Assembly: GCA_035693025.1 (NCBI GenBank)
Contig: DASSHI010000040.1
Location: 1-64,000 of the forward strand
DNA: 64,000 nt
Direction: 5' to 3'
From: VRUE01 sp035693025
GTDB taxonomy: Bacteria > Actinomycetota > Thermoleophilia > Solirubrobacterales > 70-9
The position numbers were made by a program, and so were the translations under genes. This document shows positions 24,137 to 32,457 of the stretch, piece by piece (positions within the stretch are counted from its first letter, which is position 1; every line of letters starts with the position of its first letter). The notes under the pieces were generated by a model that worked only from the letters and a program-made list of their open reading frames with translations, was not told the origin of the DNA and did no database searches.

Positions 24137-25465
24137 ATGTTGGAAGCGGCGATGTCGGTGGACCACGCTCAGCTCGATCGGGATCATCTCTGGCACCCGT
24201 TCACCCAGCAACAGGGCTGGGTCGAGGAAGCGCCGCTGATGATCGAGCGGGCCGAGGGGGCGCAGCTGATCGACAGCGAGGGCCGTCGCTACATCGACGG
24301 CGTCTCCTCGCTGTGGTGCAACGTCCATGGGCATCGCCACCCCGGCATCGACGCGGCGGTGCGCGAGCAGCTCGAGCGGGTCGCGCACTCGACGATGCTC
24401 GGCCTCTCACACCCCGGCGCGGCCGAGCTGGCGGGAAAGCTGGTCGAGATCGCGCCGCCGGGGCTGACCCGCGTCTTCTACTCCGAAGCGGGCGCGACCG
24501 CGACCGAGATCGCGCTGAAGATGGCCTTCCAGTTCCAGCAGCAGCGCGGCGGCCAGCACCGGCAGCGGACCTCCTTCGTCCACATGCGCGACGCCTACCA
24601 CGGCGACACGATCGGCTCGGTTTCGGTCGGCGGCATCGACCTCTTCCACTCGACCTACCGGCCGCTGCTCTTCCCCACCCACGCGGCCGAGCCGGGCGAC
24701 TCGGCGGACCTCGAGCGCGTCCTCGCCTGCCACGAGGAAGAGATCGCGGCGCTGATCGTCGAGCCGCTGGTCCAGGGCGCCGCCGGCATGCTCGTCCACC
24801 CGCCCGGCTATCTGCGCGACGCGCGCGAGCTCTGCGATCGCTACGGCGTGCTCTTGATCTGCGACGAGGTGGCGACCGGCTTCGGCCGCACCGGGACGAT
24901 GTTCGCCTGCGAGCAGGAGGACGTCGCGCCCGACCTGCTTTGCCTCGCCAAGGGCCTCACCGGCGGCTACCTGCCGCTGGCTGCGACCCTGGCCACCGAG
25001 CGGATCTACGACGGCTTCCTCGGTGCCCCGGAGGAGCAGCGCACCTTCTTCCACGGCCACACCTACACCGGCAACCCGCTCGCCTGCGCGGCCGCGATCG
25101 CCAGCCTCGAGGCCTTCGAGCGGGAGCGCACGCTGGAGCGCCTGCAGCCGAAGATCGAGCTGCTGGGCGAGCTGCTCGAGCCGCTCGCGACGATGCCGGG
25201 GGTCTGCGAGGTACGCCGGCGCGGCGTGATGACCGGCATCGACCTCGGCGAGCACGACCCGGCCCTGCGCATGGGCCACCGGGTGACGCTGGAGGCGCGC
25301 AGGCGCGGGGCGATCGTGCGGCCGCTCAGCGACGTCGTCGTCCTCATGCCTCCCCTCTCGATCTCCGAGCAGGAGCTGCGCCAGCTGGTCGCGATCGTCG
25401 CCGGGTCGATCGAGGCGGCCTGCGAGACGCCCGCCCCGCGGGTGGCGGATACGCTGGCTGCGTGA
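24137..25465 (+). CDS. bioA: Adenosylmethionine-8-amino-7-oxononanoate aminotransferase
   Basis: 442 residues from ATG 24137 (ATG 24152, preceded by GGAAG, is equally likely). The N-terminal DHLWHPFTQ and VSSLWCNVHGHRHP are BioA hallmarks; ICDEVATGFGRTGTMF and LCLAKGLTGGYLPL (PLP Lys272) are the class III aminotransferase core, and FFHGHTYTGNPLACAAA follows. It makes 7,8-diaminononanoate with SAM as amino donor. Together with bioB, bioF and bioD it completes the late pathway, though separated from them by an opposite-strand lipid block. The Nudix gene follows with GTGA overlap. Confidence 0.95.
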   Translation: MLEAAMSVDHAQLDRDHLWHPFTQQQGWVEEAPLMIERAEGAQLIDSEGRRYIDGVSSLWCNVHGHRHPGIDAAVREQLERVAHSTMLGLSHPGAAELAGKLVEIAPPGLTRVFYSEAGATATEIALKMAFQFQQQRGGQHRQRTSFVHMRDAYHGDTIGSVSVGGIDLFHSTYRPLLFPTHAAEPGDSADLERVLACHEEEIAALIVEPLVQGAAGMLVHPPGYLRDARELCDRYGVLLICDEVATGFGRTGTMFACEQEDVAPDLLCLAKGLTGGYLPLAATLATERIYDGFLGAPEEQRTFFHGHTYTGNPLACAAAIASLEAFERERTLERLQPKIELLGELLEPLATMPGVCEVRRRGVMTGIDLGEHDPALRMGHRVTLEARRRGAIVRPLSDVVVLMPPLSISEQELRQLVAIVAGSIEAACETPAPRVADTLAA

Positions 25466-26103
25466 CGGAGAGGAGAAGGGGGCCGGCCGAGGCCCCCAAC
25501 CTGGGCGAGCCCGCGACGCCGAGGCCGTCGGCTTCGGTCGTGCTGCTGAGGCGAGGCGGCAAGCATGGGGGTCGGGCGTTGGAGGTGCTGTTGCTGAAGC
25601 GGGCCGAGAGCGCCAAGTTCATGCCGGGGGTCTGGGTGTTCCCCGGCGGAGGCGTGGATCCGCAGGACGGCGAGGGCGAGGGCGGCCACCGCGCCTGCGC
25701 GCTGCGCGAGCTCGAGGAGGAGGCCGGGATTGCGCTTCCTGCCGACGACGAGCTGGTGCTGTTCTCGCGCTGGATCACTCCCGAGGTCGTCTCGCGCCGC
25801 TTCGACGCGTGGTTCTTCCTCGCCCTGGCGCCCGCCCACACACCGCCCGAGCCCGACGGGGTCGAGACGACCGAGGCCGGCTGGTTCAAGCCGCGGGCGG
25901 CACTGGAGGCGCAGCACGCCGGCGAGTTGAACCTCGCCTTCCCGACGGTCCAGCAGCTCAAGTCGCTGCTGCCGTACCGGACGGCCGGGGAGGCGCTTGC
26001 AGCCCACCGCGGCAAAGCGGTCGAGCCGATCCTGCCCAAGGTGATCGGCTCCCCGGAGCAGCACCGGGTCGTCCTCCCGGGCGACCCGGACTATCCGGCC
26101 TGA
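25462..26103 (+). CDS. Nudix hydrolase
   Basis: 213 residues from GTG 25462. The Nudix box is split by a short insert: PGGGVDPQDGEGEGGHRACALRELEEEAGI, where RELEEEAG supplies the metal-binding Glu residues. Flanking sequence (VLLLKRAESAKFMPGVWVFP before, SRWITPEVVSRRFDAWFFLA after) resembles the long-box acyl-CoA diphosphatase-type members such as NUDT19. It hydrolyses a nucleoside diphosphate linked to another moiety, possibly CoA derivatives. Translationally coupled to bioA. Confidence 0.87.
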   Translation: MTERRRGPAEAPNLGEPATPRPSASVVLLRRGGKHGGRALEVLLLKRAESAKFMPGVWVFPGGGVDPQDGEGEGGHRACALRELEEEAGIALPADDELVLFSRWITPEVVSRRFDAWFFLALAPAHTPPEPDGVETTEAGWFKPRAALEAQHAGELNLAFPTVQQLKSLLPYRTAGEALAAHRGKAVEPILPKVIGSPEQHRVVLPGDPDYPA

Positions 26104-26780
26104 GCGCCGCCCTCACCGGGAAACGGCGCCAGCCCGGCATGCCAGGGCCCTGGCGGATAGGTGTGCAGGCCGCTCTCTTCCATCTCCCCCTGTAGGCGCT
26201 TGAACAGCTGACCGGCGTTCTTCAAGGCGGATTTCAGCTCTTCCTCGCTGCGCTCGCGCAGGCGCCAGAGGAACCAGAGCTGGCGGTCGTTGATGCCGAA
26301 GTCGACCTCGCCCGTCATCGTCGTCGTCCAGGCGAGGAAGCCGGGGCTGAAGAGCTCGCGCAGCTTGACCGGGTCGTACTCGCTGGGCACGGTGGCCTGG
26401 AAGCGCTTGTTGAAGTCGATCGACTCGAACTCGACCTTGCGGGCGAAGCGCTTGGTGAGGACCTCCTGACGCTCGATCGACTCGACGTTGAAGGCGGGCA
26501 CGACTTCGGCGAGGTCGGGCATGTGCGCCTTGGCCAGGAGCGCCGTCGGCAGCAGCGCCTTGTCGAAGAGGCCGCCGACCTCCTTTTCGTCGGCATCGCA
26601 AGACGATCCCCAGAAGCCCTCGGCGAGCCGGCCGGTGAGCCGGTTGGAGCCGCCGACGCATAGCGCCACCGGCCCGTCCTTTGGGTTGATGCCGCCGACC
26701 GGCTCGTAGGCGAGCTCGTGCCGCGTGCCGTAGCGCCGCACGATCTCCGCCCACTCCGTCGCTTCCTGCTTCGCGCCCAT
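26091..26780 (-). CDS. DUF3137-like protein
   Basis: 229 residues without a signal peptide or clear membrane span. The stretch FARKVEFESIDFNKRFQATVPSEYDP followed by a Leu/Phe-rich LFSPGFLAW is reminiscent of DUF3137 proteins, which are often found beside lemA (recalled association), as here. The protein starts 46 bases from the divergent lemA gene. No enzyme motif is visible. The 3' end overlaps the Nudix gene by 13 bases tail to tail. The family assignment is tentative. Confidence 0.6.
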   Translation of the reverse strand: MGAKQEATEWAEIVRRYGTRHELAYEPVGGINPKDGPVALCVGGSNRLTGRLAEGFWGSSCDADEKEVGGLFDKALLPTALLAKAHMPDLAEVVPAFNVESIERQEVLTKRFARKVEFESIDFNKRFQATVPSEYDPVKLRELFSPGFLAWTTTMTGEVDFGINDRQLWFLWRLRERSEEELKSALKNAGQLFKRLQGEMEESGLHTYPPGPWHAGLAPFPGEGGAQAG

Positions 26781-26826
26781 CTCGCGATCCTACGTCCGCG
26801 GAGCGGGTTGGAGGTAGGATGCGGGC

Positions 26827-27390
26827 ATGGTGATCGTTCTGATCGTCGTCGTCGCGATCGTCGTGATCGGCGTCCTCTACTTCATCGGCAAGCGCAACGC
26901 GATCATCGCATCGCGCAACCGGGTCGACGAGTCGTGGAGCGGGATCGACGTCCAGCTCAAGCGCCGGCACGACCTCGTGCCCAACCTGGTCGAGACCGTG
27001 AAGGGCTACGCCGCGCACGAGAGCCAGACGTTCGAGAAAGTGACCCAGGCGCGGGCCGACGCGATGTCCGCCGAAGGGGTCGCCGACACGGCCAAGGCCG
27101 AGCAGGGGCTGACCGGCGCACTCGCCGGATTGCGCGCGGTCGCCGAGAACTACCCGACCCTGCGCGCAACCGAGAACTTCCAGCAGCTCAGCCGCAACCT
27201 CTCCGAGCTGGAGGACGAAATCCAGGCCTCGCGGCGGATCTACAACTCCAACGTGCAGTCCTACAACACCTCGATTCAGCAGTTCCCGGGCTCGATCATC
27301 GCCAACCAGGGCGGCTTCGCCCCGCGCGAGTACTTCGAGATCGAAGACAAAGCCGATCGCGAGCCGGTCGCGGTCAGCTTCGACAAATAA
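26827..27390 (+). CDS. lemA: LemA family protein
   Basis: 187 residues. One N-terminal membrane span (about 2-20, IVLIVVVAIVVIGVLYFI) is followed by helical bundle motifs typical of LemA: RNRVDESWSGIDVQLKRRHDLVPNLVETVKGYA, ARADAM, ENYPTLRATENFQQL and SRRIYNSNVQSYNTSIQQFPGSIIA. The N-terminus is thought to sit outside with the helical domain in the cytosol. Function is not known for the family. Lies divergent to a DUF3137-like gene and upstream of rubredoxin. Confidence 0.95.
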   Translation: MVIVLIVVVAIVVIGVLYFIGKRNAIIASRNRVDESWSGIDVQLKRRHDLVPNLVETVKGYAAHESQTFEKVTQARADAMSAEGVADTAKAEQGLTGALAGLRAVAENYPTLRATENFQQLSRNLSELEDEIQASRRIYNSNVQSYNTSIQQFPGSIIANQGGFAPREYFEIEDKADREPVAVSFDK

Positions 27391-27413
27391 CGCCGGTCTT
27401 CTAAGCTTCGACT

Positions 27414-27605
27414 ATGAGCGCGACGACCGAGGCAACGCAGTGGATCTGCGAGAGCTGCGGCTTCATCTACGACCCGACGGTGGGCGACCCAGACGGCGGC
27501 ATTCCGCCCGGAACCGCCTTCGAGGACATTCCCAGCGACTGGTTCTGTCCCGTCTGCGGGGCGCGGACGTCGGACTTCCGCCCGCTCGAGCCGGGCGAGG
27601 CTTAG
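27414..27605 (+). CDS. Rubredoxin
   Basis: 63 residues with two iron-binding CxxC pairs: WICESCGFIYDPTVGDPDGGI and DWFCPVCGA. It carries single electrons through one Fe(SCys)4 centre in the cytosol. Located 19 bases before a GMC oxidoreductase gene, with which it may form an operon; an electron link to that oxidase or to an alkane/fatty-acid hydroxylase elsewhere is possible but unproven. Confidence 0.95.
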   Translation: MSATTEATQWICESCGFIYDPTVGDPDGGIPPGTAFEDIPSDWFCPVCGARTSDFRPLEPGEA

Positions 27606-27624
27606 GCGCGCGGGACAACCGGCC

Positions 27625-29262
27625 GTGAGCTACGACTACGACTGGATCGTCGTCGGCTCGGGGTTCGGCGGCTCGGTCTCGGCCCTGCGCCTTGCCGAAA
27701 AGGGCTACGACGTGGCCGTGCTCGAGTGCGGCAAGCGCTTCGGCGATGACGACTTCGCCAGCTCGACCGCGGACAGCCGCCGCTACTTCTGGGCGCCGCG
27801 GATCGGGATGAAGGGGATCTTCCGACTGAGCATCTTCAAGGACGTCGCCGTGGTCAGCGGCTGCGGCGTCGGCGGCGGCAGCCTCGGCTACGCCAACACG
27901 CTCTACGTTCCCCCCAGCCGGTTCTTCGAGGACCCGCAGTGGGCCGACCTCGACGACTGGGAGGCACGACTGGCGCCGCACTACGAGACCGCGCAGCGGA
28001 TGCTCGGCGTCGTCGTCCACGAACGCGACGACCCGGCCGACCAGCTGCTGCGCGAGCTGGGCGAGGAGCTCGGCGTCGGCGACACCTATGGCAAGACGCC
28101 GATCGGCGTCTACCTCGGCAACCCCGGCGAGACCGTTCCGGACCCCTTCTTCGAAGGCGAGGGGCCGGAGCGGACCGGCTGCATGCAGTGCGGCCGCTGC
28201 ATGGTCGGCTGTCCGCACGGGGCGAAGAACACGCTGGTCAAGAACTACCTATGGCTGGCCGAGCACCGCGGGGTCGAGGTGCAGGCGGAGCGCACCGTGA
28301 CCGACATCCGCCCGCTCGGCGCCGCCGACGGCAGCGACGGCTACGCGGTGACGAGCGAGCGCTCCGGCCTCTTGCGGGGGCGCAGGCAGCGCACGCTGAA
28401 GGCACGCGGCGTGATCGTCGCCGCGGGTCCGCTCGGCACCAACAAGCTGCTGCAGCGCTGCCGCCTCGGTGGCTCGCTGCCGCGGATCTCCCCCCGCCTG
28501 GGCGAGCTGGTCCGCACCAACAGCGAGAGCATCCTCGGCGTCCGCGTGCCCGACGACTACCCCGCCGACCTGGCCAGCCGCGTCGCGATCACCTCGAGCA
28601 TCTACCCCGACCCCTACACCCACATCGAGACCGTCACCTACGGCGAGGCGGGCGACTCGATGAGCCTGCTCAACACGCTGCTGGTCGGCGACGGCACGCG
28701 GGTCACCCGGCCACTGAAGCTGCTCGGCCAGATCCTCCGCCACCCGCGCAACTTCGCCAAGATCCTCTGGCCGCGCGGCAGCTCGCGCCGCTCGATCATC
28801 CTCCTGGTGATGCAGACGCTCGACAACGCGATCGCGCTGCGGCCGAAGCTGAAGCGCAACGGCGAAGTGCGGCTGCAGACCGAGCAGGACCCCGAGCGGC
28901 CGATCCCCACCTTCATCCCGGCGGCGAACGCGGCAGCGGAATGGATGGCCGAGCGGACCGGCGGGGTCGCCACCAGCTCGATCACCGAGGCCGCCTTCAA
29001 CATCCCGACCACGGCCCACATCCTCGGCGGCGCGGCGATCGGCCACGGCCCCGAGGACGGCGTCGTCGACTCGCGCCAGCGCGTTTTCGGCTACGAGAAC
29101 CTGATGGTCTGCGACGGCGCCGCGATCCCGGCCAACGTCGGCGTCAACCCGAGCCTGACGATCGCCGCCCTGGCCGAGCACGCGCTGAGCGAGGTGCCGC
29201 CGAAGGAGGGCGCCGCGCCGCGCGACCTGCCGAAGGCCGCGCGGCCCGCTGCCGTCGCCTAG
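27625..29262 (+). CDS. GMC-family FAD oxidoreductase (cholesterol-oxidase-like)
   Basis: 545 residues from GTG 27625. WIVVGSGFGGSVSALRLAEKG is the FAD-binding GxGxxG, VSGCGVGGGSLGYANTLY the second flavin motif, and the C-terminus GHGPEDGVVDSRQRVFGYENLMVCDG...PANVGVNPSLT the GMC_oxred_C signature. The middle contains CMQCGRCMVGCPHGAKN, four Cys in a ferredoxin-like spacing that is characteristic of the ChoD branch of the family. No signal peptide, so likely cytosolic. It should oxidise a hydroxyl of a hydrophobic substrate; sterol oxidation is not established for actinobacteria of this type. Confidence 0.9.
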   Translation: MSYDYDWIVVGSGFGGSVSALRLAEKGYDVAVLECGKRFGDDDFASSTADSRRYFWAPRIGMKGIFRLSIFKDVAVVSGCGVGGGSLGYANTLYVPPSRFFEDPQWADLDDWEARLAPHYETAQRMLGVVVHERDDPADQLLRELGEELGVGDTYGKTPIGVYLGNPGETVPDPFFEGEGPERTGCMQCGRCMVGCPHGAKNTLVKNYLWLAEHRGVEVQAERTVTDIRPLGAADGSDGYAVTSERSGLLRGRRQRTLKARGVIVAAGPLGTNKLLQRCRLGGSLPRISPRLGELVRTNSESILGVRVPDDYPADLASRVAITSSIYPDPYTHIETVTYGEAGDSMSLLNTLLVGDGTRVTRPLKLLGQILRHPRNFAKILWPRGSSRRSIILLVMQTLDNAIALRPKLKRNGEVRLQTEQDPERPIPTFIPAANAAAEWMAERTGGVATSSITEAAFNIPTTAHILGGAAIGHGPEDGVVDSRQRVFGYENLMVCDGAAIPANVGVNPSLTIAALAEHALSEVPPKEGAAPRDLPKAARPAAVA

Positions 29263-29265
29263 CCC

Positions 29266-29871
29266 CTAGGCGGCGCCGGCGAGGCGCTGGGCGACGTAGT
29301 CCCAGTTGACGACGTTCCAGAAGGCGTCGAGATATTCCGGGCGCTTGTTCTGGTACTTGAGGTAGTAAGCGTGCTCCCAGACGTCGCAGCCGAGCAACGG
29401 GATGCTGCCGTCGGTCACCGGCGAGTCCTGGTTCGGCGTCGAGACGACCGCGAGGCCGCTGCTGTCTTTGACCAGCCACGCCCAGCCCGAGCCGAAGCGA
29501 CCGAGGCCGGCTTTTTTGAACTCTTCCTTGAAGGAGTCGAAGGAGCCGAAGGTCTCGTCGATCGCGCTCGCCAGCTCGCCGCTCGGCGCGCCGCCGCCGT
29601 CGGGGCTCATCATCTGCCAGAAGAGCGAGTGGTTGAAGTGGCCGCCGCCGTTGTTGCGAACCGGAGTCTGCTTGTCGCCGGGCAGGCTGGAGAGATTGCG
29701 CAGCACGTCCTCGACCTCGCGGTCGGCCCACTCGGTCCCCTCCAGGGCTTCGTTGGCTTTGTCGACGTAGGCCTGATGGTGCTTGTCGTGGTGGACCCGC
29801 ATCGTCGCCTCGTCGATGTGCGGCTCGAGCGCGTCGTACTCGTAGGGAAGATCGGGAACCGTGAAAGCCAT
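29266..29871 (-). CDS. Superoxide dismutase [Fe/Mn]
   Basis: 201 residues. The metal ligands are in place: MRVHHDKHHQAYV (first His), GGGHFNHSLFW (second His), and DVWEHAYYLKYQNKRPEYL (Asp and last His), typical of Fe/Mn enzymes; the choice between the metals is not safe from sequence. It dismutes superoxide in the cytosol. The start is fixed by AAGGAG seven bases before ATG 29871. Divergent from the sigma factor gene region, with a possible stress promoter in the shared upstream stretch. Confidence 0.95.
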   Translation of the reverse strand: MAFTVPDLPYEYDALEPHIDEATMRVHHDKHHQAYVDKANEALEGTEWADREVEDVLRNLSSLPGDKQTPVRNNGGGHFNHSLFWQMMSPDGGGAPSGELASAIDETFGSFDSFKEEFKKAGLGRFGSGWAWLVKDSSGLAVVSTPNQDSPVTDGSIPLLGCDVWEHAYYLKYQNKRPEYLDAFWNVVNWDYVAQRLAGAA

Positions 29872-29915
29872 TGCTTCTCCTTGTGTCTCGATTGGGGTTT
29901 CCAGGCAGCCTAACC

Positions 29916-29941
29916 GGATTGAACCGCCTGCCAGGCGGGTA
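29916..29941 (+). promoter_or_regulatory. Weak SigF-like promoter upstream of the sigma factor gene
   Basis: GGATT-N16-GGGTA reads toward the sigma gene at 30099 and differs from the GGTTT -35 consensus at one base. If used, it would allow autoregulation with a leader of about 150 bases. The leader itself shows no other clear structure. Confidence 0.35.
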
Positions 29942-30098
29942 GCGCAAATGCCGGGATGAGCTCGGGCGAGGGCAAGGGTGAAGCGGCGCGGCGGGACCAG
30001 TACGCTCCCAATGAGTAGTAAGTGCCGCACGGCCTGCTGAGGCTCGAGGGCGGTGGCGCCGGGAGCGTCAGCTCGAGGCCGTCGAACATCAGAGCCAG

Positions 30099-30908
30099 AT
30101 GGCAGCAGATGGGCAAAGAGAGGATGCGCAGAACGTGCCGGCCGGCGGCGCGGGATCGCCGCTTGCCCGCGAAGAGGAGCTGTGGCAACGCTTCGCGAAG
30201 GAACGCGACCCGGCGATCCGCGAGGAGCTGGTGCGGCGAAACATGCCCTTCGCCAAAAGGCTGGCCCTGCGCTATCGCGGCGCCAGCGAGTCCTTCGACG
30301 ACCTCCTGCAGGTCGCCAACCTGGGCCTGCTGAACGCGGTCGACCGCTTCGATCCCGAGCGCGGCATCCCCTTCACGGCGTTCGCATCCCCGACCATCCT
30401 CGGCGAGCTCAAACGACACTTTCGCGACCGGGTCTGGACCGTGCGGGTGCCGCGCGGCCTGCACGACCGCATGGCCGAAGTCGACAAAGCGATCACCGAC
30501 CTGACCAAGGAGCTGCAGCGCTCGCCCTCGGTCGGCGAGATCGCCGAGCGGCTCGAGGTCGAGCAGACCGACGTGCTCGAGGTGATGGAGGCGAACCACA
30601 ACCGGCGGCCGCTCTCGCTCGACCGCCCGGCGGGTTCCGATGACTCCGAGGAGTCTTCGCCGGCAGAGTGGATCGGCACCGAGGACGAGGCCTTCGAGCT
30701 GGTCGAGGGCCGGATCGCGCTCGACTCAGCCCTCCCCTACCTCGATGACCGCGAGCGGCTGGTCCTGCGCCTGCGCTTCGCCGAGGACATGACGCAGTCG
30801 CAGATCGCCGAGCGCATCGGCCACTCGCAGATGCACGTCTCCCGCATCCTGCGCCGCGCCCTGGCGCGCATCCGCGACCAGATCAGGGAGCAGCGGCAAA
30901 GCGAATAA
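30099..30908 (+). CDS. RNA polymerase sigma factor, SigB/SigF type (group 3)
   Basis: 269 residues with sigma regions 2, 3 and 4: region 2 DDLLQVANLGLLNAVDRFDPERGIPFTAFASPTILGELKRHFRD, region 3 VRVPRGLHDRMAEVDKAITDL, region 4 LRLRFAEDMTQSQIAERIGHSQMHVSRILRRAL (helix-turn-helix for the -35 box). The spacing and lack of region 1.1 match general-stress SigB/SigF factors, which recognise GGTTT-N15/16-GGGTA promoters; such sites occur nearby. Regulated by partner switching, judging by the RsbW-, STAS- and RsbU-like genes in the next 4 kb. Tail overlaps the convergent kinase gene by 26 bases. Confidence 0.93.
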   Translation: MAADGQREDAQNVPAGGAGSPLAREEELWQRFAKERDPAIREELVRRNMPFAKRLALRYRGASESFDDLLQVANLGLLNAVDRFDPERGIPFTAFASPTILGELKRHFRDRVWTVRVPRGLHDRMAEVDKAITDLTKELQRSPSVGEIAERLEVEQTDVLEVMEANHNRRPLSLDRPAGSDDSEESSPAEWIGTEDEAFELVEGRIALDSALPYLDDRERLVLRLRFAEDMTQSQIAERIGHSQMHVSRILRRALARIRDQIREQRQSE

Positions 30909-31674
30909 CCAGATACTCACCGTCGTCCGACTCTTCGACGGTGAGCTCGTCGGCCAGCTTCTCCAGCGAGCCGCCGACGTCGGGCACTTCGAGGTCCTCG
31001 CGGATGTGCGCGGCGGCTCCAGGATCCATCGGGCCCAGACGCAGGTCGATTCCACCCGCCCGCTCGTCGAGCCCGAGCCGCACACGCCCGTTGGAGAACC
31101 GACGCGGTGCCGCACTGGCGATGGCGTCGGTGACGAGGAGGGTGTCGGAGACGCGGTCGATGGAGAGGTCGCGGCGGGCGGCGAGGGCAGCGACGACCCG
31201 TGCCAGGACCGGCGCGAGCAACTCGGGCCGGGCGATGACCAGCTCCGTGCGATCGCTCGTCTGGGGCTTGATCGCGGCGGTACCGTCCTTGCCGTCCGCG
31301 CCGCCGCCCTGCAGCGGCACGCGCATCATGATCTCGGTGCCATGATCGATGCCGCCGGAGATCGAGAAGCTGCTCGAGAGCGCGGCGATCAGCGAGAGGC
31401 CAAGCCGCAGGCTGTCGCGTTCGGTGTCGGCCTGCGGGCGAATTCCGCCGCCCTCGTCGCGGACGATGACGGTGAGCCCGTCGGGGTCGGCCTCCGCCTC
31501 GACGTTGAGCGGCCCCGGCTCGCCGTCGTAGGCGTGAAGGACGACGTTCATACAGGCCTCGGTGACGACAGTCTTCAGGTCCGCCAGGCCCGGTTCGTCC
31601 ATTCCGATCTCCTCCGCCAGGCCGGCTAGAGCGTGGCGGATGACGGCAACGTTCTCGGATTTGGCGGGCAACAT
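30883..31674 (-). CDS. RsbW-like anti-sigma factor / serine kinase with a second domain
   Basis: 263 residues from ATG 31674. Residues 1-130 form an HATPase_c kinase-like domain: VVTEACMNVVLHAYDG (N box), VRDEGGGIRP (G1) and LRLGLSLIAALSSSF (G2). The second half (about 145-263) has a similar rhythm of helices and strands but lacks the boxes and looks like a degenerate repeat. The usual role is to bind the sigma factor and phosphorylate the STAS antagonist. An in-frame upstream start exists, but the protein opening LPAKSENVAVIRHAL matches family N-termini. A SigF-type promoter lies 120-150 bases upstream. Confidence 0.87.
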   Translation of the reverse strand: MLPAKSENVAVIRHALAGLAEEIGMDEPGLADLKTVVTEACMNVVLHAYDGEPGPLNVEAEADPDGLTVIVRDEGGGIRPQADTERDSLRLGLSLIAALSSSFSISGGIDHGTEIMMRVPLQGGGADGKDGTAAIKPQTSDRTELVIARPELLAPVLARVVAALAARRDLSIDRVSDTLLVTDAIASAAPRRFSNGRVRLGLDERAGGIDLRLGPMDPGAAAHIREDLEVPDVGGSLEKLADELTVEESDDGEYLVIRFAAAP

Positions 31675-31795
31675 GATCTGCAACCCCCTGGGCCTTTCAT
31701 CGCTTGCCGAAGTGTGGGAGATTGACCGCATCCTTGTCGCCGAGGGAGGAGTCCCGCGACCACGAGCATAATCGTCGAGCTGCTGAAATCCCCGG

Positions 31796-31822
31796 CTACC
31801 CCCGTCGCTACGCGGTCAAACC
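31796..31822 (-). promoter_or_regulatory. SigF-type promoter of the anti-sigma gene
   Basis: On the minus strand GGTTT (31822-31818) and GGGTAG (31801-31796) are separated by 16 bases, a full match to the actinobacterial SigF consensus GGTTT-N16-GGGTA. It points at the kinase gene 122 bases away, implying that the sigma factor raises its own inhibitor. Confidence 0.7.
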
Positions 31823-31871
31823 CTGGGCCGGCGGGGCGAAAATAGGCCTTCCGCTGATGTAGGATCGGTAG

Positions 31872-32231
31872 GTGAACTTGGTCCCCTTCGAGGTACACCG
31901 CGAAGAGCTGGAGGACGGCATCCGCACTTTCACCGTCCGCGGTGAGCTGGACATGAACACCGCTCCCGACCTGGCTCGAGGACTCGAGGAGGCGCTCGAG
32001 GAGTCCGGCGGCTCGATCATGCTCGACCTCTCGGCCTGCGAGTTCATCGACTCGACCGGGATCGCCCTGATCGTGCGCACTTGGCAACGTTTGGGCAACG
32101 GCGATGGCGGCCGGCTGGCCCTATGCTGCAGCAACCATCAGGTTCGCCGCCTGCTCAAGATCACCGGGGTTGAAGCGTCGATCCCGATGCATGAGCAGCG
32201 CGACGACGCGCTGGCCGAGCTGCGCGGCTGA
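31872..32231 (+). CDS. STAS-domain anti-sigma factor antagonist
   Basis: 119 residues from GTG 31872: a single STAS domain with IRTFTVRGELDMNTAPDLARGLEE and SIMLDLSACEFIDSTGIALIVRTW. The Ser in FIDSTG is the usual phosphorylation site of RsbV/SpoIIAA proteins. Dephosphorylated, it would bind the kinase and release the sigma factor. TAGGAT six bases before the GTG suggests a leaderless transcript. It is divergent from the kinase gene, and its 3' end overlaps a small antisense gene. Confidence 0.9.
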   Translation: MNLVPFEVHREELEDGIRTFTVRGELDMNTAPDLARGLEEALEESGGSIMLDLSACEFIDSTGIALIVRTWQRLGNGDGGRLALCCSNHQVRRLLKITGVEASIPMHEQRDDALAELRG

Positions 32232-32391
32232 AGGCGGCTCCGGCCGCGAGGCCGGCGATGACACCGATCGCCAGCAGCGTTGCCGAGCGCATCGGTTCCC
32301 TTCTCAGCTTCGAAGCAGCCCCGTGCGCGGTGTGCCGCACCGTCGTCTTGGCAGCCCGGCGCGCAACCGCCCTCTTCAGTGGAACCTTCAT
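32161..32391 (-). CDS. Small basic membrane protein (76 aa)
   Basis: 76 residues with a strong ribosome binding site (GGGAG six bases before ATG 32391). A basic N-terminus (KVPLKRAVARRAAKTT) leads to one hydrophobic span, SATLLAIGVIAGLAAGAAFS (about 36-55), and a second Arg/Ala-rich tail. Nothing identifies a family; it resembles small stress-induced membrane proteins. The last 71 bases lie antisense to the STAS gene. It is divergent from the mechanosensitive channel. Coding status rests on the ribosome site and the clean membrane span. Confidence 0.5.
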   Translation of the reverse strand: MKVPLKRAVARRAAKTTVRHTAHGAASKLRREPMRSATLLAIGVIAGLAAGAAFSRAARPARRRAAHASGSTLQPR

Positions 32392-32457
32392 ATCGCTCCC
32401 GCCATTACCCACCGCGTGGAGCGCTTGAACGTGGGGCAGCCGGGTAACAGTCCGACG

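Noticed and set aside
26718..27404. Long frame over lemA and surroundings
   Set aside because: Alternate-frame reading of lemA, dominated by Arg and Ala; lemA itself is unmistakable.
32422..32447. SigF promoter for the MscS gene
   Set aside because: GGGTAA is present at the right distance but the -35 (CGCTT) matches only three of five positions; kept only as a remark.
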